Shown: positions 8,371 to 17,845 of the stretch, piece by piece
How the letters are laid out: each line of letters opens with the position of its first letter
How positions within the stretch are numbered: position 1 is the stretch's first letter
Assembly: GCF_014207355.1 (NCBI RefSeq)
Contig: NZ_JACHEF010000004.1
Coordinates: 1-64,000 of the forward strand
DNA from: Mesorhizobium sangaii
GTDB lineage: Bacteria; Pseudomonadota; Alphaproteobacteria; Rhizobiales; Rhizobiaceae
Direction of reading: 5' to 3'
DNA: 64,000 bases
The notes under the pieces: generated by a model
The model's input: only the letters and a program-made list of their open reading frames with translations
What the model was told of the DNA's origin: nothing
The model's database searches: none
Translations under genes and position numbers: made by a program

Positions 8371-10392
8371 ATGACCGATGCCAGCCTTTATCTAGTCGAA
8401 GCGACGATCGAGCAATTGCGCCACGCGCTCGATGACGGCGCTGTCACCAGCGTCGAACTGGTCGGGGCATATCTCAGGCGCATCGCGCATTTCGACCGCC
8501 ATGGCATCACCCTCAACGCGGTCCCGGTGCTCAACCCTGACATGTTCGAGGAGGCCGCTGCCTCCGACCAGCGCCGCCGCAACGGTGCCACGCTCGGACC
8601 GCTCGACGGCATCCCCTACACCGCCAAGGACAGTTACAAGGTCGCCGGCCTGACGGTGGCCGCCGGCTCGCCGGCCTTCGAGCATCTCGTTGCCAACGAA
8701 GATGCCTTCACCATCGCCCGGCTGCGCGCCGGCGGCGCCGTGCTGATCGGCCTCACCAACATGCCGCCTATGGCCAATGGCGGGATGCAGCGCGGCGTCT
8801 ATGGCCGCGCCGAAAGCCCCTACAATGCCGACTATCTGACCGCCGCCTTCGCGTCGGGCTCGTCCAACGGCTCCGGCACGGCGACATCAGCCAGCTTCTG
8901 CGCCTTCGGGCTGGGCGAAGAAACATGGTCGTCCGGGCGGGCGCCGGCCAGCAACAATGCGCTTGTCGCCTACACGCCGTCGCGCGGCGTCATTTCGGTG
9001 CGCGGCAACTGGCCGCTGGTGCCGACCATGGATGTCGTGGTGCCGCATACGCGCAGCGTGCCCGACATGCTCGAACTGCTCGAGGTGATCGTCGCCGACG
9101 ATCCCGAGACGCGAGGCGATTTCTGGCGCGCGCAGCCTTGGGTCAAGGTGCCGAAGAGCTCCGATGTGCGGCCGCAACGCTATACCGATCTGGTGCTTGC
9201 GGGGTCGCTCAGAGGTATGCGGCTCGGCGTGCCCAAAATGTATATCGGCCGTGACAGCGGGGTCGACAAACCGATCGTGACCCGCGCCTCGGTGCTTGCC
9301 CTGTGGGAACAGGCGGCTGCGGACCTCACGCGGCTAGGCGCCGAGGTGATTGAAGTCGATTTTCCCGTCGTCTCCAACTACGAGCGCGACCGCCCCGGCG
9401 CGCGGACCATGGTCGAGCGCGGGCTAGTGCCAGAAGAATTCGCCGAGCGCGAAATCTGGGATCTCTGCATCTGGGGCTGGGACGATTTCCTGCGCACCAA
9501 TGCCGACCCGGTACTGCCCGACCTCGCCTCGGTCGACGGCCCGAAAATCTTCCCGCAACCGCCAGGCACCCTGCCCGACCGCTATGAGGGCGGCTTCGAC
9601 CTTTCGGAATATGTCGAGCGGGCGCGATCGGGCGTCACATCAGTCGCGGAGATTCCGACGCTCGAAAATGGTCTGAAGGGACTGGAAGCGACGAGGCGGA
9701 TCGATTTCGAGGATTGGCTGGACGCGCAGGGCATCGACGCCGTGGTGCTGCCGGCCGCCGCCGATGTCGGGCCGGCCGATGCCGATGTCGACGAGGCGGC
9801 GGCCGCCCTTGCCTGGCGCAACGGCACCTGGGTCGCCAATGGCAATCTGGTCTGGCGCCATTTCGGCATTCCGACCGTCACCGTACCGATGGGAACAATG
9901 ACCGATATCGGCATGCCGGTCGGCCTCACTTTTGCTGGCAAGGCCTATGATGACGAAAGGCTGCTGCGCATGGCCGGAGATTTCGAACGCTCGGCACAGC
10001 GCCGTACCCGTCCTCCGCGCACGCCGGAACTGGCCGACGATGTCTTTCCGGGCCGTCCCGGCCAAGCCCCGAACAGCAAGGCGCCTGCACTCGCCATCAC
10101 GCTTGCCGCCGAGACGCGGGCTTCGGGCGATCAGGACGAGATCGTCATCACGCTCGACCTGCCTAGCGAGGCGACCGATACGGCCAGCATCCAGGTGCAC
10201 ATTAACGGAGAGGCCGTCGCGCTGCAGCGAAGCGGCGCCCGCTTCAGCGGAAGTGCGCTCGTCCCGGCCGCCGAGCATCACCAGTTCCACAGCGTCTGGC
10301 GCGGCTCGTACGGCTCGATCGTCACAGCGGTGGTGAGGCTCGAAGACGGCCGCACCGCCGGTGCCTATGCGGTCACGGGCGGCATCGGGTGA
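8371..10392 (+). CDS. amidase (amidase signature family) with C-terminal extension
   Basis: The 673-residue protein has the amidase signature Ser-cisSer-Lys triad: Lys86 in YTAKDSYK, a Ser in SGSSNGSG, and the nucleophile aligned with Ser188 in WSSGRAPA. The family usually has GGS at that nucleophile position; the Trp-Ser before it is unusual. Typical amidases are 450-550 residues. Here about 95 extra residues follow PPRTPEL and look like a beta-rich accessory domain. The ATG at 8371 is used because the preceding 22 codons lack family sequence. Substrate is unknown. Confidence 0.88.
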   Translation: MTDASLYLVEATIEQLRHALDDGAVTSVELVGAYLRRIAHFDRHGITLNAVPVLNPDMFEEAAASDQRRRNGATLGPLDGIPYTAKDSYKVAGLTVAAGSPAFEHLVANEDAFTIARLRAGGAVLIGLTNMPPMANGGMQRGVYGRAESPYNADYLTAAFASGSSNGSGTATSASFCAFGLGEETWSSGRAPASNNALVAYTPSRGVISVRGNWPLVPTMDVVVPHTRSVPDMLELLEVIVADDPETRGDFWRAQPWVKVPKSSDVRPQRYTDLVLAGSLRGMRLGVPKMYIGRDSGVDKPIVTRASVLALWEQAAADLTRLGAEVIEVDFPVVSNYERDRPGARTMVERGLVPEEFAEREIWDLCIWGWDDFLRTNADPVLPDLASVDGPKIFPQPPGTLPDRYEGGFDLSEYVERARSGVTSVAEIPTLENGLKGLEATRRIDFEDWLDAQGIDAVVLPAAADVGPADADVDEAAAALAWRNGTWVANGNLVWRHFGIPTVTVPMGTMTDIGMPVGLTFAGKAYDDERLLRMAGDFERSAQRRTRPPRTPELADDVFPGRPGQAPNSKAPALAITLAAETRASGDQDEIVITLDLPSEATDTASIQVHINGEAVALQRSGARFSGSALVPAAEHHQFHSVWRGSYGSIVTAVVRLEDGRTAGAYAVTGGIG

Positions 10393-10419
10393 ATACCGCC
10401 TTGCGGATCACGCGGCGTC

Positions 10420-10567
10420 CAGAGACTGTTTCGAAACTCGCTCCTGCGAGTCATATGGTGGTGTTTTCGAGGACCGGAGCGGAGCGTACATTTGAGTACG
10501 TGAGCACCGGAAGCGCAGAAAGCGCCGCCAGATGACCGCAGGAGTAGAGTTTCCAAACGGTCTCTCA
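10420..10567. repeat. 148-base palindromic repeat with imperfect terminal inverted repeats
   Basis: The left end (CAGAGACTGTTTCGAAACTC) and the reverse complement of the right end (CTGAGAGACCGTTTGGAAACTC) match at most positions, so the unit has inverted ends. Inside is a smaller perfect palindrome at 10485-10500 (CGTAC-ATTTGA-GTACG). The whole resembles the short non-coding palindromic repeats common between genes in rhizobia; that link is from memory. A related, shorter copy is at 7815-7884. The right end abuts the aldehyde dehydrogenase stop codon. Confidence 0.7.
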
Positions 10568-12058
10568 GTCCGTCCTGATCCAGACGCCCTTGGTGTTTAG
10601 ATATTCGTCGAGATGCTCGGCGCCGCCCTCGCGGCCGTAGCCGCTCATCTTGTACCCGCCGAACGGCACCGCCGGGTCGATCGCGTGATAGGTGTTGACC
10701 CAGACCGAGCCGGCGCGCAGGCGGTTTGCCAGCTGGTGCGCCTTGCCGACGTCGCGGGTGAACACGCCTGCACCCAGCCCATAGGGCGTGTCGTTGCCGC
10801 GCCGCACCACTTCGTCCAGCGTGTCGAAGGGCAGCGCCGAAATCACCGGGCCGAAGATCTCTTCGCGGGCAATGCGCATGTCATCGGTAACGTCTGAGAA
10901 CACACTGGGCGCCATGAAATTGCCCGCACCAAGCCCGCCTTCGGTGAGGCGGTGACCGCCGGTGACCAGCCTCGCGCCTTGCCTGGTGCCGTCCTCGATG
11001 AAGCCGGCGACGCGTTCGAGCTGCTTGGGCGAAATCAGCGGCCCGATCTCGGTCTCAGGGTCGGCGCCGTCGCCGATCCTGAGGTTTGCCGCATAGGCCG
11101 AGACCCGCTCGACCAATTCCTCATAGATCGGCCGCTCGACGAACAGCCGCGACCCGGCGATGCAGATCTGACCGGAATTGGCGAACACCGACATTGCCGC
11201 TACCGGCACGGCGCGCTCGAGATCCGCGTCGGCGCAGACGATGACCGGCGACTTGCCGCCAAGTTCCAGCGAGACGCGCTTCATGTTGCCGGCCGATGCG
11301 CGCAGGATGCTCTGGCCGGTCACTGTGGAGCCGGTGAAGACAATCTTGTCGACGTCCATATGGGCGGCGAGCGGCGCGCCGGCTTCCGCGCCGGTGCCGG
11401 TGACGACGTTGACGACGCCGGGAGGCACGCCGGCCTCCATCATCAGCGCGCCGATCAACAGCGGCGTCAGCGGCGCTTCCTCAGAAGGCTTCAGCACGAT
11501 GGTGCAGCCGGCCGCCAGTGCCGGGCCGATCTTCCAGATCGACGCGGCGGTCGGCGCATTCCAGGGAATGATCGCGCCGACCACGCCGACAGGTTCCTTG
11601 CGCGTGTAGGAGACGATCTCGCCCGGCAGCGAATTGCCGATCGTGTGGCCATGGATCGACGTCGCCATGCCGGCATAGAAGCGCAGCATGCCAAGCACGC
11701 GGTTCTTGTTGGCCAGCGTGCGCACGATAGGCATGCCCATGTCCGTCGTATCGGAAAGCGCGATCTCCTCCCAGTGACGCTCCATCAGGTCGGCGATCCT
11801 AAGCAGCAGCACCTGGCGCTCATAGGGCTTGAACCGGCGCCACGGTCCATCGAAGGCGCGCCGGGCAGCCGCCACCGCGAGGTCGATGTCGCTTGAATCG
11901 GAGAGCGGCACTGTGCCGATCACATCGCCGGTGGCAGGGTTGCGGGTCTCAAAAGTCCGGCCACCGAGCGCGTCGCACCAGACGCCATCGATCAGCATCT
12001 TGCGGTGTCGGCCATCGATCGGCGTGTGAAGGGGCAGGTCTTTCACCGATACCGTCAA
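10565..12058 (-). CDS. aldehyde dehydrogenase family protein
   Basis: The 497-residue NAD(P)-dependent aldehyde dehydrogenase has FEELGGK-type motif ELGGKSP with the general-base Glu near residue 265, and the catalytic Cys299 in NSGQICIAG. The C-terminal GYKMSGYGREGG is typical of betaine/phenylacetaldehyde/puuC-like dehydrogenases. It is the last gene of a - strand group after the LLM flavoenzyme and ThuA genes. It could oxidise an aldehyde produced by that flavoenzyme, which is inferred only from the neighbourhood. Its stop codon sits at the border of a repeat. Confidence 0.93.
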   Translation of the reverse strand: MTVSVKDLPLHTPIDGRHRKMLIDGVWCDALGGRTFETRNPATGDVIGTVPLSDSSDIDLAVAAARRAFDGPWRRFKPYERQVLLLRIADLMERHWEEIALSDTTDMGMPIVRTLANKNRVLGMLRFYAGMATSIHGHTIGNSLPGEIVSYTRKEPVGVVGAIIPWNAPTAASIWKIGPALAAGCTIVLKPSEEAPLTPLLIGALMMEAGVPPGVVNVVTGTGAEAGAPLAAHMDVDKIVFTGSTVTGQSILRASAGNMKRVSLELGGKSPVIVCADADLERAVPVAAMSVFANSGQICIAGSRLFVERPIYEELVERVSAYAANLRIGDGADPETEIGPLISPKQLERVAGFIEDGTRQGARLVTGGHRLTEGGLGAGNFMAPSVFSDVTDDMRIAREEIFGPVISALPFDTLDEVVRRGNDTPYGLGAGVFTRDVGKAHQLANRLRAGSVWVNTYHAIDPAVPFGGYKMSGYGREGGAEHLDEYLNTKGVWIRTD

Positions 12059-12088
12059 GGTCCCGTCCTCCCTTCCGCAACCACCAAC

Positions 12089-12733
12089 CTAGCGGGCGGC
12101 CCAGACAAGGCCGCGCTCGACAATCAAGGCCATTTCCGGAACCGCGAACTCGCCGGCATTGTGTCCGAGCGCGCTGTAGAACACCTTTCCAGCCCCATAG
12201 CGACGCTTCCAGACCACCGGCATGACGACGCCACCTATTCCCGGGAAATGCGCGTCTGTGAAGGTGGTCGTGGCCAGCACCTCGTTGCCCGGATCGACAT
12301 GCATGTAATACTGCTCAGATCGGTAGGCGAAATCACTGACGCCGCTTGTGATCGGATCATCCGGCCTGGTGACGGCGACCGTATAGTCGATGATGTCGCC
12401 GGGATGCGCGACCCACTGGCCGCCGGTCATGAACTGATAATCGGTTTCGTTGCGAAAACTATCGCACATCGTGCCGTGAAAGCCGCCAAGCCCGCTGCCC
12501 TGGCGAACCGCGAGAACCAGATTCTGAAGTTCGGCCTTTTCGATCGTCGACATCGTGATCACGGGCACGATGAGATCGAAGGAGGCAAGCTTCGGATCGG
12601 CGAACATCGCCGTGCCCTCGCCTAGCGTGACGTCGAAACCGTTGCGTTCGAGCAGACCGCGCACGACCTTCGCGCTCTGCTCCGGCGTATGTCCCGGCCA
12701 GCCGCCCCAGGCAATCAAGGCTTTCTTCGGCAT
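12089..12733 (-). CDS. ThuA-like domain protein
   Basis: The 214-residue protein matches the ThuA-like (class I glutamine amidotransferase-fold) family: KKALIAWGGWPGHTPEQSA at the N terminus, GLGGFHGTMCDSF in the middle, and the YGAGKVFYSALGHNAGEF signature near the end. ThuA of Sinorhizobium is linked to trehalose and related disaccharide use by dehydrogenase pathways, but the activity of most homologues is unknown. It sits 30 bases before the aldehyde dehydrogenase gene and 41 bases after the LLM gene, probably in one transcript. Confidence 0.88.
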   Translation of the reverse strand: MPKKALIAWGGWPGHTPEQSAKVVRGLLERNGFDVTLGEGTAMFADPKLASFDLIVPVITMSTIEKAELQNLVLAVRQGSGLGGFHGTMCDSFRNETDYQFMTGGQWVAHPGDIIDYTVAVTRPDDPITSGVSDFAYRSEQYYMHVDPGNEVLATTTFTDAHFPGIGGVVMPVVWKRRYGAGKVFYSALGHNAGEFAVPEMALIVERGLVWAAR

Positions 12734-12774
12734 GTTGTCCTCCCTGAAGCTATTCCGCCTTGATCGATCCGGGC

Positions 12775-13797
12775 TCAGCGCCAGCCCAGCGCCGGAGCGA
12801 CGTGGGTCAGGATCGCCTCGATGACATGGGCATTGTAGTCGACGCCGAGCTGGTTGGGCACGGTGAGCAGCAGCGTGTCGGCCTCGGCGATCGCCTCGTC
12901 CTGCGCCAATTCCCTGATCAGCACATCCGGCTCGGCGGCGTAGCTGCGCCCGAAGATCGCCCTGGTGTTCTCCTCGATGAAGCCGATTTGGTCGCTGCTC
13001 TGGTCGCCACGCCCGAAATAGGCGCGGTCGCGATCGTCGACCAGCGCGAAGATGCTGCGGCTGACCGAGACGCGCGGCTCGCGCTGATGGCCCGCCGCCT
13101 TCCAGGCCTCGCGGTAGACCCGGATCTGCTCGGCCTGCTGGATATGGAACGGCTTGCCGCTCTCGTCGAATTTAAGCGTCGAGCTCTGCAGGTTCATGCC
13201 GAGTTTCGCCGCCCATTCCGAGGTGGCGTTGGTGGCCGCACCCCACCAGATCCGCTCGCGCAAGCCCTCCGAATGCGGCTCGAGCCGCAGCAGGCCGGGC
13301 GGATTGGGGAACATCGGCCGCGGATTGGGCTGTGCGAACCCCTCGCCCCGCAGCGTATCGAGGAACACCTCGGCGTGATGCCGCGCCATCTCGGCGTCGC
13401 TTTGCCCTTCCGCCGGGGCGTAGCCGAAGTAGCGCCAGCCGTCGATCACCTGCTCCGGCGAGCCGCGGCTGATGCCAAGCTGCAGGCGGCCGCCGGCGAT
13501 GATGTCGGCAGCACCGGCGTCCTCGGCCATGTAGAGCGCATTTTCGTAGCGCATGTCGATGACCGCGGTGCCGATCTCGATGCGGCTGGTCTTCGCGCCC
13601 ACGGCCGCCAGCAGCGGGAACGGCGACGCAAGCTGACGAGCGAAATGATGGACGCGGAAATAGGCGCCGTCCGCGCCGAGTTGCTCGGCAGCTACGGCGA
13701 GGTCGATGGACTGCAGCAGTGCGTCCGATGCCGACCGCGTCTGTGATTGCGATGAGGGCGTCCAGTGCCCGAATGACAGGAAACCGATTTTTTTCAT
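12775..13797 (-). CDS. LLM class flavin-dependent oxidoreductase
   Basis: The 340-residue protein starts MKKIGFLSFGHW, the first strand of a luciferase-like TIM barrel. It continues with AEQLGADGAYFRVHHFARQ and RIEIGTAVIDMRYENALYMAEDAGAADI, typical of the bacterial luciferase/alkanal monooxygenase group. FMNH2-dependent oxidation of an unknown substrate is expected. The longer open frame upstream (to 14034) has no family sequence, so the ATG at 13797 is chosen. It is the first gene of the LLM/ThuA/aldehyde dehydrogenase group. Confidence 0.88.
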   Translation of the reverse strand: MKKIGFLSFGHWTPSSQSQTRSASDALLQSIDLAVAAEQLGADGAYFRVHHFARQLASPFPLLAAVGAKTSRIEIGTAVIDMRYENALYMAEDAGAADIIAGGRLQLGISRGSPEQVIDGWRYFGYAPAEGQSDAEMARHHAEVFLDTLRGEGFAQPNPRPMFPNPPGLLRLEPHSEGLRERIWWGAATNATSEWAAKLGMNLQSSTLKFDESGKPFHIQQAEQIRVYREAWKAAGHQREPRVSVSRSIFALVDDRDRAYFGRGDQSSDQIGFIEENTRAIFGRSYAAEPDVLIRELAQDEAIAEADTLLLTVPNQLGVDYNAHVIEAILTHVAPALGWR

Positions 13798-14045
13798 GCC
13801 TTGCGATATATGGAAGTGGCGTATGGAATGCAAAGCCGTTCGCGCTGGCTGCAGTCTCTCAGCCATCGCGACGGATCGATGTTTTGCGAAGGGAGACCGA
13901 GGCGCTTGGGCCAGGCCGCTTCGCCGGCACGTTGCCCGCCCATCTCGGCGATAGCGGACAACGCTGATGGCACCAAATAATCCTGATCTGATGGCGTTCT
14001 CGTCGCGAAACCCGCTAGAAGTGGTAGCTACCATTGCATATAATT

Positions 14046-14060
14046 AAATCAACTTGATTT
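14046..14060. promoter_or_regulatory. candidate ROK-regulator operator (copy 1)
   Basis: The sequence AAATCAA-C-TTGATTT is a perfect 15-base palindrome about 33 bases upstream of the ROK regulator start. The same palindrome with a T centre occurs at 23450-23464 in front of the importer operon. Two matched copies placed at the regulator and at its probable target are strong evidence for an operator and autoregulation. Confidence 0.75.
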
Positions 14061-14092
14061 GTTTTCTGCAGAAGGTTCGTTGGTGAGCGCAC

Positions 14093-15298
14093 ATGCCCCC
14101 TAGAAAAGCCATCGCTGGGACCAATCTCGAACAGGCCAAGTCACACAATCGCCGGGTGGTGATCGAAGCGATCAGGACCAACGGCGCATTGTCGCGGGCA
14201 GCGATCGCGCGCCTGACGGCGCTGAGCACGCAGACCATCTCCAACATCGTCGAGGAACTCGAGCGGGAACAGCTGCTTCGCGCGCAAGCCACGCTGAAGG
14301 GCGCGCGCGGCCAGCCGGCGGTTCCCTATTCGATCAATCCCGACGGCGGCTATTCGATCGGTCTGCAGCTCGACCACCAGCTGGCGGTCGGCGTCATCAC
14401 CGATCTCTCCGGCACGGTCCGCGCCCGCATCGAGCGCCCGGTCGACCGGCCGACGCCGGCGCAGGCGATGCCCTTGCTGGCCGCGATCGCCGGCGACCTG
14501 ATGCGCAAGTTTCGTTTCGACCGCGGCCGCCTGCTTGGCATCGGCATGGCGATGCCGGGCCCGTTCGACGTCGAGGGCATGACCTCGGTCGGGCCGACCG
14601 CGCTGCCCGGCTGGCAGGATTTTCCCGTCGCTGAAGAATTGCAGCGGCTGACCGGCATTCCGGTCACGGTCGAGAACGATGCCACCGCCGCCGCCATCGG
14701 CGAGCGGCTCTATGGCGTTGCCCGCAACCTCGGCAGTTTCGTTTATTTGTTCATTGGCACCGGCCTTGGCGCAGGCTTGTTCCTGGACGGCCATCTCTAC
14801 AAGGGCAGTCGCCACAATGCCGGCGAGATCGGCCACATGATCGTCAAGCCCGGCGGCCTCGAATGCGGCTGCGGCAAGCGCGGCTGTCTTGAACGCTATG
14901 TCTCGCTGCGCGCCGCCTATGAGTGCCTGGAAATCCCCGACCCCGATCATGCCTCGCCGGAATTGCTCCAGGCATTGTTGGCCAATGGCGACAGTCTGGA
15001 AGCATGGGTAGTCCAGGCAATCGATCCTCTGCGCCAGGCGATCAACATGCTCGAACTCGCGCTCGATCCCGAAACCGTGGTCCTCGGCGGCTTCATGCCG
15101 GTCGGCGTCATCGAGCTCCTGGCCAGCCGGCTCGACCCCTTGTACCTCTCGGTCAGTTCGACCAGCGCCCGCACCGTGCCGCGTGTCCTTGTCGGCGCCG
15201 CCGGCAAGGACACTTCGGTTCTCGGTGCCGCCGCACTGCCGATCTTCTCCGAAACCAACCCGCAATTCGACGTTCTGCAGAAGCCGCATTCCGCCTAG
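14093..15298 (+). CDS. ROK family transcriptional regulator (NagC/Mlc type)
   Basis: The 401-residue protein has an N-terminal winged helix (NRRVVIEAIRTNGALSRAAIARLTALSTQTISNIVEELER) and a ROK sugar-binding domain. The domain shows GIGMAMPGPFD, FIGTGLGAGLFLDG and the zinc-binding signature ECGCGKRGCLERYVS. Members sense amino sugars or other sugars. It faces a hexosaminidase-importer operon, and a shared palindrome precedes both, so its ligand is probably an imported amino sugar or its phosphate. That ligand is inferred. Confidence 0.93.
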   Translation: MPPRKAIAGTNLEQAKSHNRRVVIEAIRTNGALSRAAIARLTALSTQTISNIVEELEREQLLRAQATLKGARGQPAVPYSINPDGGYSIGLQLDHQLAVGVITDLSGTVRARIERPVDRPTPAQAMPLLAAIAGDLMRKFRFDRGRLLGIGMAMPGPFDVEGMTSVGPTALPGWQDFPVAEELQRLTGIPVTVENDATAAAIGERLYGVARNLGSFVYLFIGTGLGAGLFLDGHLYKGSRHNAGEIGHMIVKPGGLECGCGKRGCLERYVSLRAAYECLEIPDPDHASPELLQALLANGDSLEAWVVQAIDPLRQAINMLELALDPETVVLGGFMPVGVIELLASRLDPLYLSVSSTSARTVPRVLVGAAGKDTSVLGAAALPIFSETNPQFDVLQKPHSA

Positions 15299-15311
15299 GC
15301 ATACGAGGCTC

Positions 15312-17327
15312 TTACTTCGCTCCGTAGAGCACCGGCATCAGGCCGGCGAGCGCCTTGAACCGCTTCCAGGATTTTTGCTCTGGCTGCGTCCAGCCGGTTT
15401 CCGCCAGCGCCGAGATGCGGGGAAACACCAGCCGGTCGAAGACGGCGCGGTCGGTCATCGGCTCCGACCAGATACAGCACTGCACGCCGAGCAGCTTCGC
15501 CTTCTGCGCGTCCGTCCAGCCCTCGACAGGATCGAAGCCATACAGCTTTTCCGGATCGGACCAGCCGGCCCAGGCCGCGCCCGGTTCCGACCAGGCCGGG
15601 CTGTTGGCCATGTCAAGGTAATAGACCTGGCCGGGGCACACCACCATCGCGTAGCCCTCGCCGGCAAGTGCCGCCGAGGCTTCCACCGTTCGCCAGCCGC
15701 AGAGGTAGCTTTTCTGCTTGTCGATGACATTGCCGTGAGCCGCCTCTTGCCAGCCGCCGGTGACGCAGCCGCGCGACGCAAGGAACGATTGTATACGCTT
15801 GAGAAACTCGGCCTGCAGCACCGCTGCGCCCGAGCCGTCGATCTCATCGGCGCCGTGCGTGTTGGTGACCACGTTGAGGCGCTTGGCATGCGCGGCGGCC
15901 AGCCCCTCGCCGCCAACCTCGGTGAGCCGCGCCAGCGCCTGCGGCGAACCGGACCAGGCGCCCAGCGGCACCTCGTCGGCGCCGACATGGATGGTTTTGA
16001 ACAGAAACAGTTCGATCAGTTCGTCGAGGATTTTTTCCAGCACAATGTAGGTCTCCGGCCGTGCCGGATTGATGCAATTGTTGGGAAACCCCTGCACCGA
16101 GAAATACTCGCCGCTCTCGCCGGGATCGCGCAGCTCGGGTATCGCCTGCAGCATCGCATAACAATGCCCCGGTACGTCGATCTCCGGCACGACCTCAATG
16201 CCGAGTTGGCCGGCCAGTTGAACGACCTCGCGCACCGCAGCCTTGGTGTAATAGCCGCCGCTCGGCTCGGGGCCCGAGCCCAGCAAAGGCGGCACCGGCA
16301 ACCCATGGCCGCGCCACGCGCCGACCTTGGTCAGCTCCGGATAGGCTGATATCTCGACCCGCCACGCCTCGTCGTCGGACAGATGCCAGTGGAACCGGTT
16401 GAGCTTGTTCCAGGCAAGGATGCGCAGGAAAGTCTTGACCTCGGCCGTTGCGTAGAACTGCCGGGCGACGTCGAGATGCGTGCCGCGCCAGCCCAGCGCC
16501 GGCTCATCGCGGATTTCGCCTTCGGCCGGGAACAGAAACGTCTCGGGGTGCGATCGCGCCCCGCGCAGGATCTGGCCGAGCGTGACCAGCCCGTAGAACA
16601 ATCCGGTTCTCGTTCCCGCCGAAACCGCGACGCCATCAGCTGAAAAGCGGATCGCATAGGCTTCCCTGCCAAATCCGTCCGCGATGCCGAGATCGACCGG
16701 CAAGCCGCCTTCGGCCTCGTTGCGCACAATGCCTTCGACGGCGAACAGGCTGTCGACAAGGTCACCGAACGCGCCGGCGGCATCGGTTGCTGCCGTCCCC
16801 TTCGGCCGAAGTGCCAGGCCTCGCGGAACCGCGCGCCGACCGGAGACCGCAACGGTGCGCGGCCACGGTATGATCGAAACCGGCACCGGCGCCTGCACGG
16901 GCACCGGATAGATTTCGGCGCCGCGCTTCAGCACCGCATTGTCGCCGATCGCCTTGGTCGGAGCCAATGCAACAGGGGCTACGGTGCCATCGGCAAGCAC
17001 GAGGTAGGCAGCGGTGGCGCCATCGGTCCAGTGCCGCAGCGGATAGCTCAGCCCATGCGCGGTGACGGTCCATGTCTCACGCGGCTGCAGCACGAAACCG
17101 TCCGGCGGCGCGAATTCGGAATGATTGGACAGCCGTTCGGCCAGCCTGCCGCCTTCGACGGTGACGGCCGGGTCGATCCGGGCGGGCCCGCTGACGCACA
17201 GCCGAAAACCTTCGATGGCCTTCGACGACAAATTGGTGAGCGTCAGCGAATAGGCGAGCTTGTCGGTGGCGGTGGCTGGCGCCCAGGTCGTCTCCAGCCG
17301 GAATGCGGATTTGGATTGAAGCGTCAT
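15312..17327 (-). CDS. beta-N-acetylhexosaminidase, glycoside hydrolase family 20
   Basis: The 671-residue protein has an N-terminal beta-sandwich (residues 1-150), the GH20 N domain, then the TIM barrel with WRGTHLDVARQFY, HWHLSDDEAWR and the catalytic pair Asp451-Glu452 in HVGADEVP. GH20 uses substrate-assisted catalysis, with Asp orienting the acetamido group and Glu as acid. No signal peptide is visible, so it probably acts in the cytosol on imported N-acetylglucosamine-containing disaccharides. It is the last gene of the importer operon. Confidence 0.93.
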   Translation of the reverse strand: MTLQSKSAFRLETTWAPATATDKLAYSLTLTNLSSKAIEGFRLCVSGPARIDPAVTVEGGRLAERLSNHSEFAPPDGFVLQPRETWTVTAHGLSYPLRHWTDGATAAYLVLADGTVAPVALAPTKAIGDNAVLKRGAEIYPVPVQAPVPVSIIPWPRTVAVSGRRAVPRGLALRPKGTAATDAAGAFGDLVDSLFAVEGIVRNEAEGGLPVDLGIADGFGREAYAIRFSADGVAVSAGTRTGLFYGLVTLGQILRGARSHPETFLFPAEGEIRDEPALGWRGTHLDVARQFYATAEVKTFLRILAWNKLNRFHWHLSDDEAWRVEISAYPELTKVGAWRGHGLPVPPLLGSGPEPSGGYYTKAAVREVVQLAGQLGIEVVPEIDVPGHCYAMLQAIPELRDPGESGEYFSVQGFPNNCINPARPETYIVLEKILDELIELFLFKTIHVGADEVPLGAWSGSPQALARLTEVGGEGLAAAHAKRLNVVTNTHGADEIDGSGAAVLQAEFLKRIQSFLASRGCVTGGWQEAAHGNVIDKQKSYLCGWRTVEASAALAGEGYAMVVCPGQVYYLDMANSPAWSEPGAAWAGWSDPEKLYGFDPVEGWTDAQKAKLLGVQCCIWSEPMTDRAVFDRLVFPRISALAETGWTQPEQKSWKRFKALAGLMPVLYGAK

Positions 17328-17348
17328 GACGGGCTTTCGAACGAGAGG

Positions 17349-17825
17349 TCAGGGATGGGTGTTGAGCAGGCCGGCATAGACCCCCGGTTCGGAATCGGGG
17401 ATCTGGGTGGCGCCGACGGTGCGCTCGTAGAATTCGGACGGGCCGACATCGCCGATGATAGCGTAGCCATAGCCCATGACGCGCATGTCGAGCAGCGTCG
17501 CCAGCAGCAGCGCGTGGCCGATGCCGGCGCCGCGCGCGGCCTCGTCGACGCCGGTTGGGCCGAAGAAGCCACGCGCGATCGAATCGTAGACGGCAAAGCC
17601 GACCAGCCCGCCGTCGCGCGTCGCCATGAAGCACGAGGTCGGCTGGCGCGAAAACGCCACCGTCGTCTCGCTCGACCAGCCGGCGTTGAAAGTTTGCCGC
17701 ACCCAGCGAGTCACCAGTTCGAGTTCCGGCGCCAGCGCCCGGCGAATGGTGACGGCGGCGCCCTGAATGCGCGCATCAAGTTCGGGATCGGGGGAAAGCA
17801 GCGAAAGATTGACGAGATAGTCCAT
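17349..17825 (-). CDS. GNAT family N-acetyltransferase
   Basis: The 158-residue product shows the acetyl-CoA-binding stretch of GNAT enzymes (GVDEAARGAGIGHALLLATLLDMRVMGYGYAIIGDVG) preceded by GLVGFAVYDSIARGFFGPTG. It lies 20 bases after the upstream ABC ATPase gene and 21 bases before the hexosaminidase gene. A role in amino-sugar acetylation would fit the context, but the sequence alone does not give the substrate. Confidence 0.85.
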   Translation of the reverse strand: MDYLVNLSLLSPDPELDARIQGAAVTIRRALAPELELVTRWVRQTFNAGWSSETTVAFSRQPTSCFMATRDGGLVGFAVYDSIARGFFGPTGVDEAARGAGIGHALLLATLLDMRVMGYGYAIIGDVGPSEFYERTVGATQIPDSEPGVYAGLLNTHP

Positions 17826-17845
17826 GGAAGCCCTATTGTGTTGAT

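Noticed and set aside
17349..17825. Glucosamine N-acetyltransferase name for the GNAT gene
   Set aside because: Only general acetyl-CoA motifs are visible. The sugar context is suggestive but not enough for a specific name.
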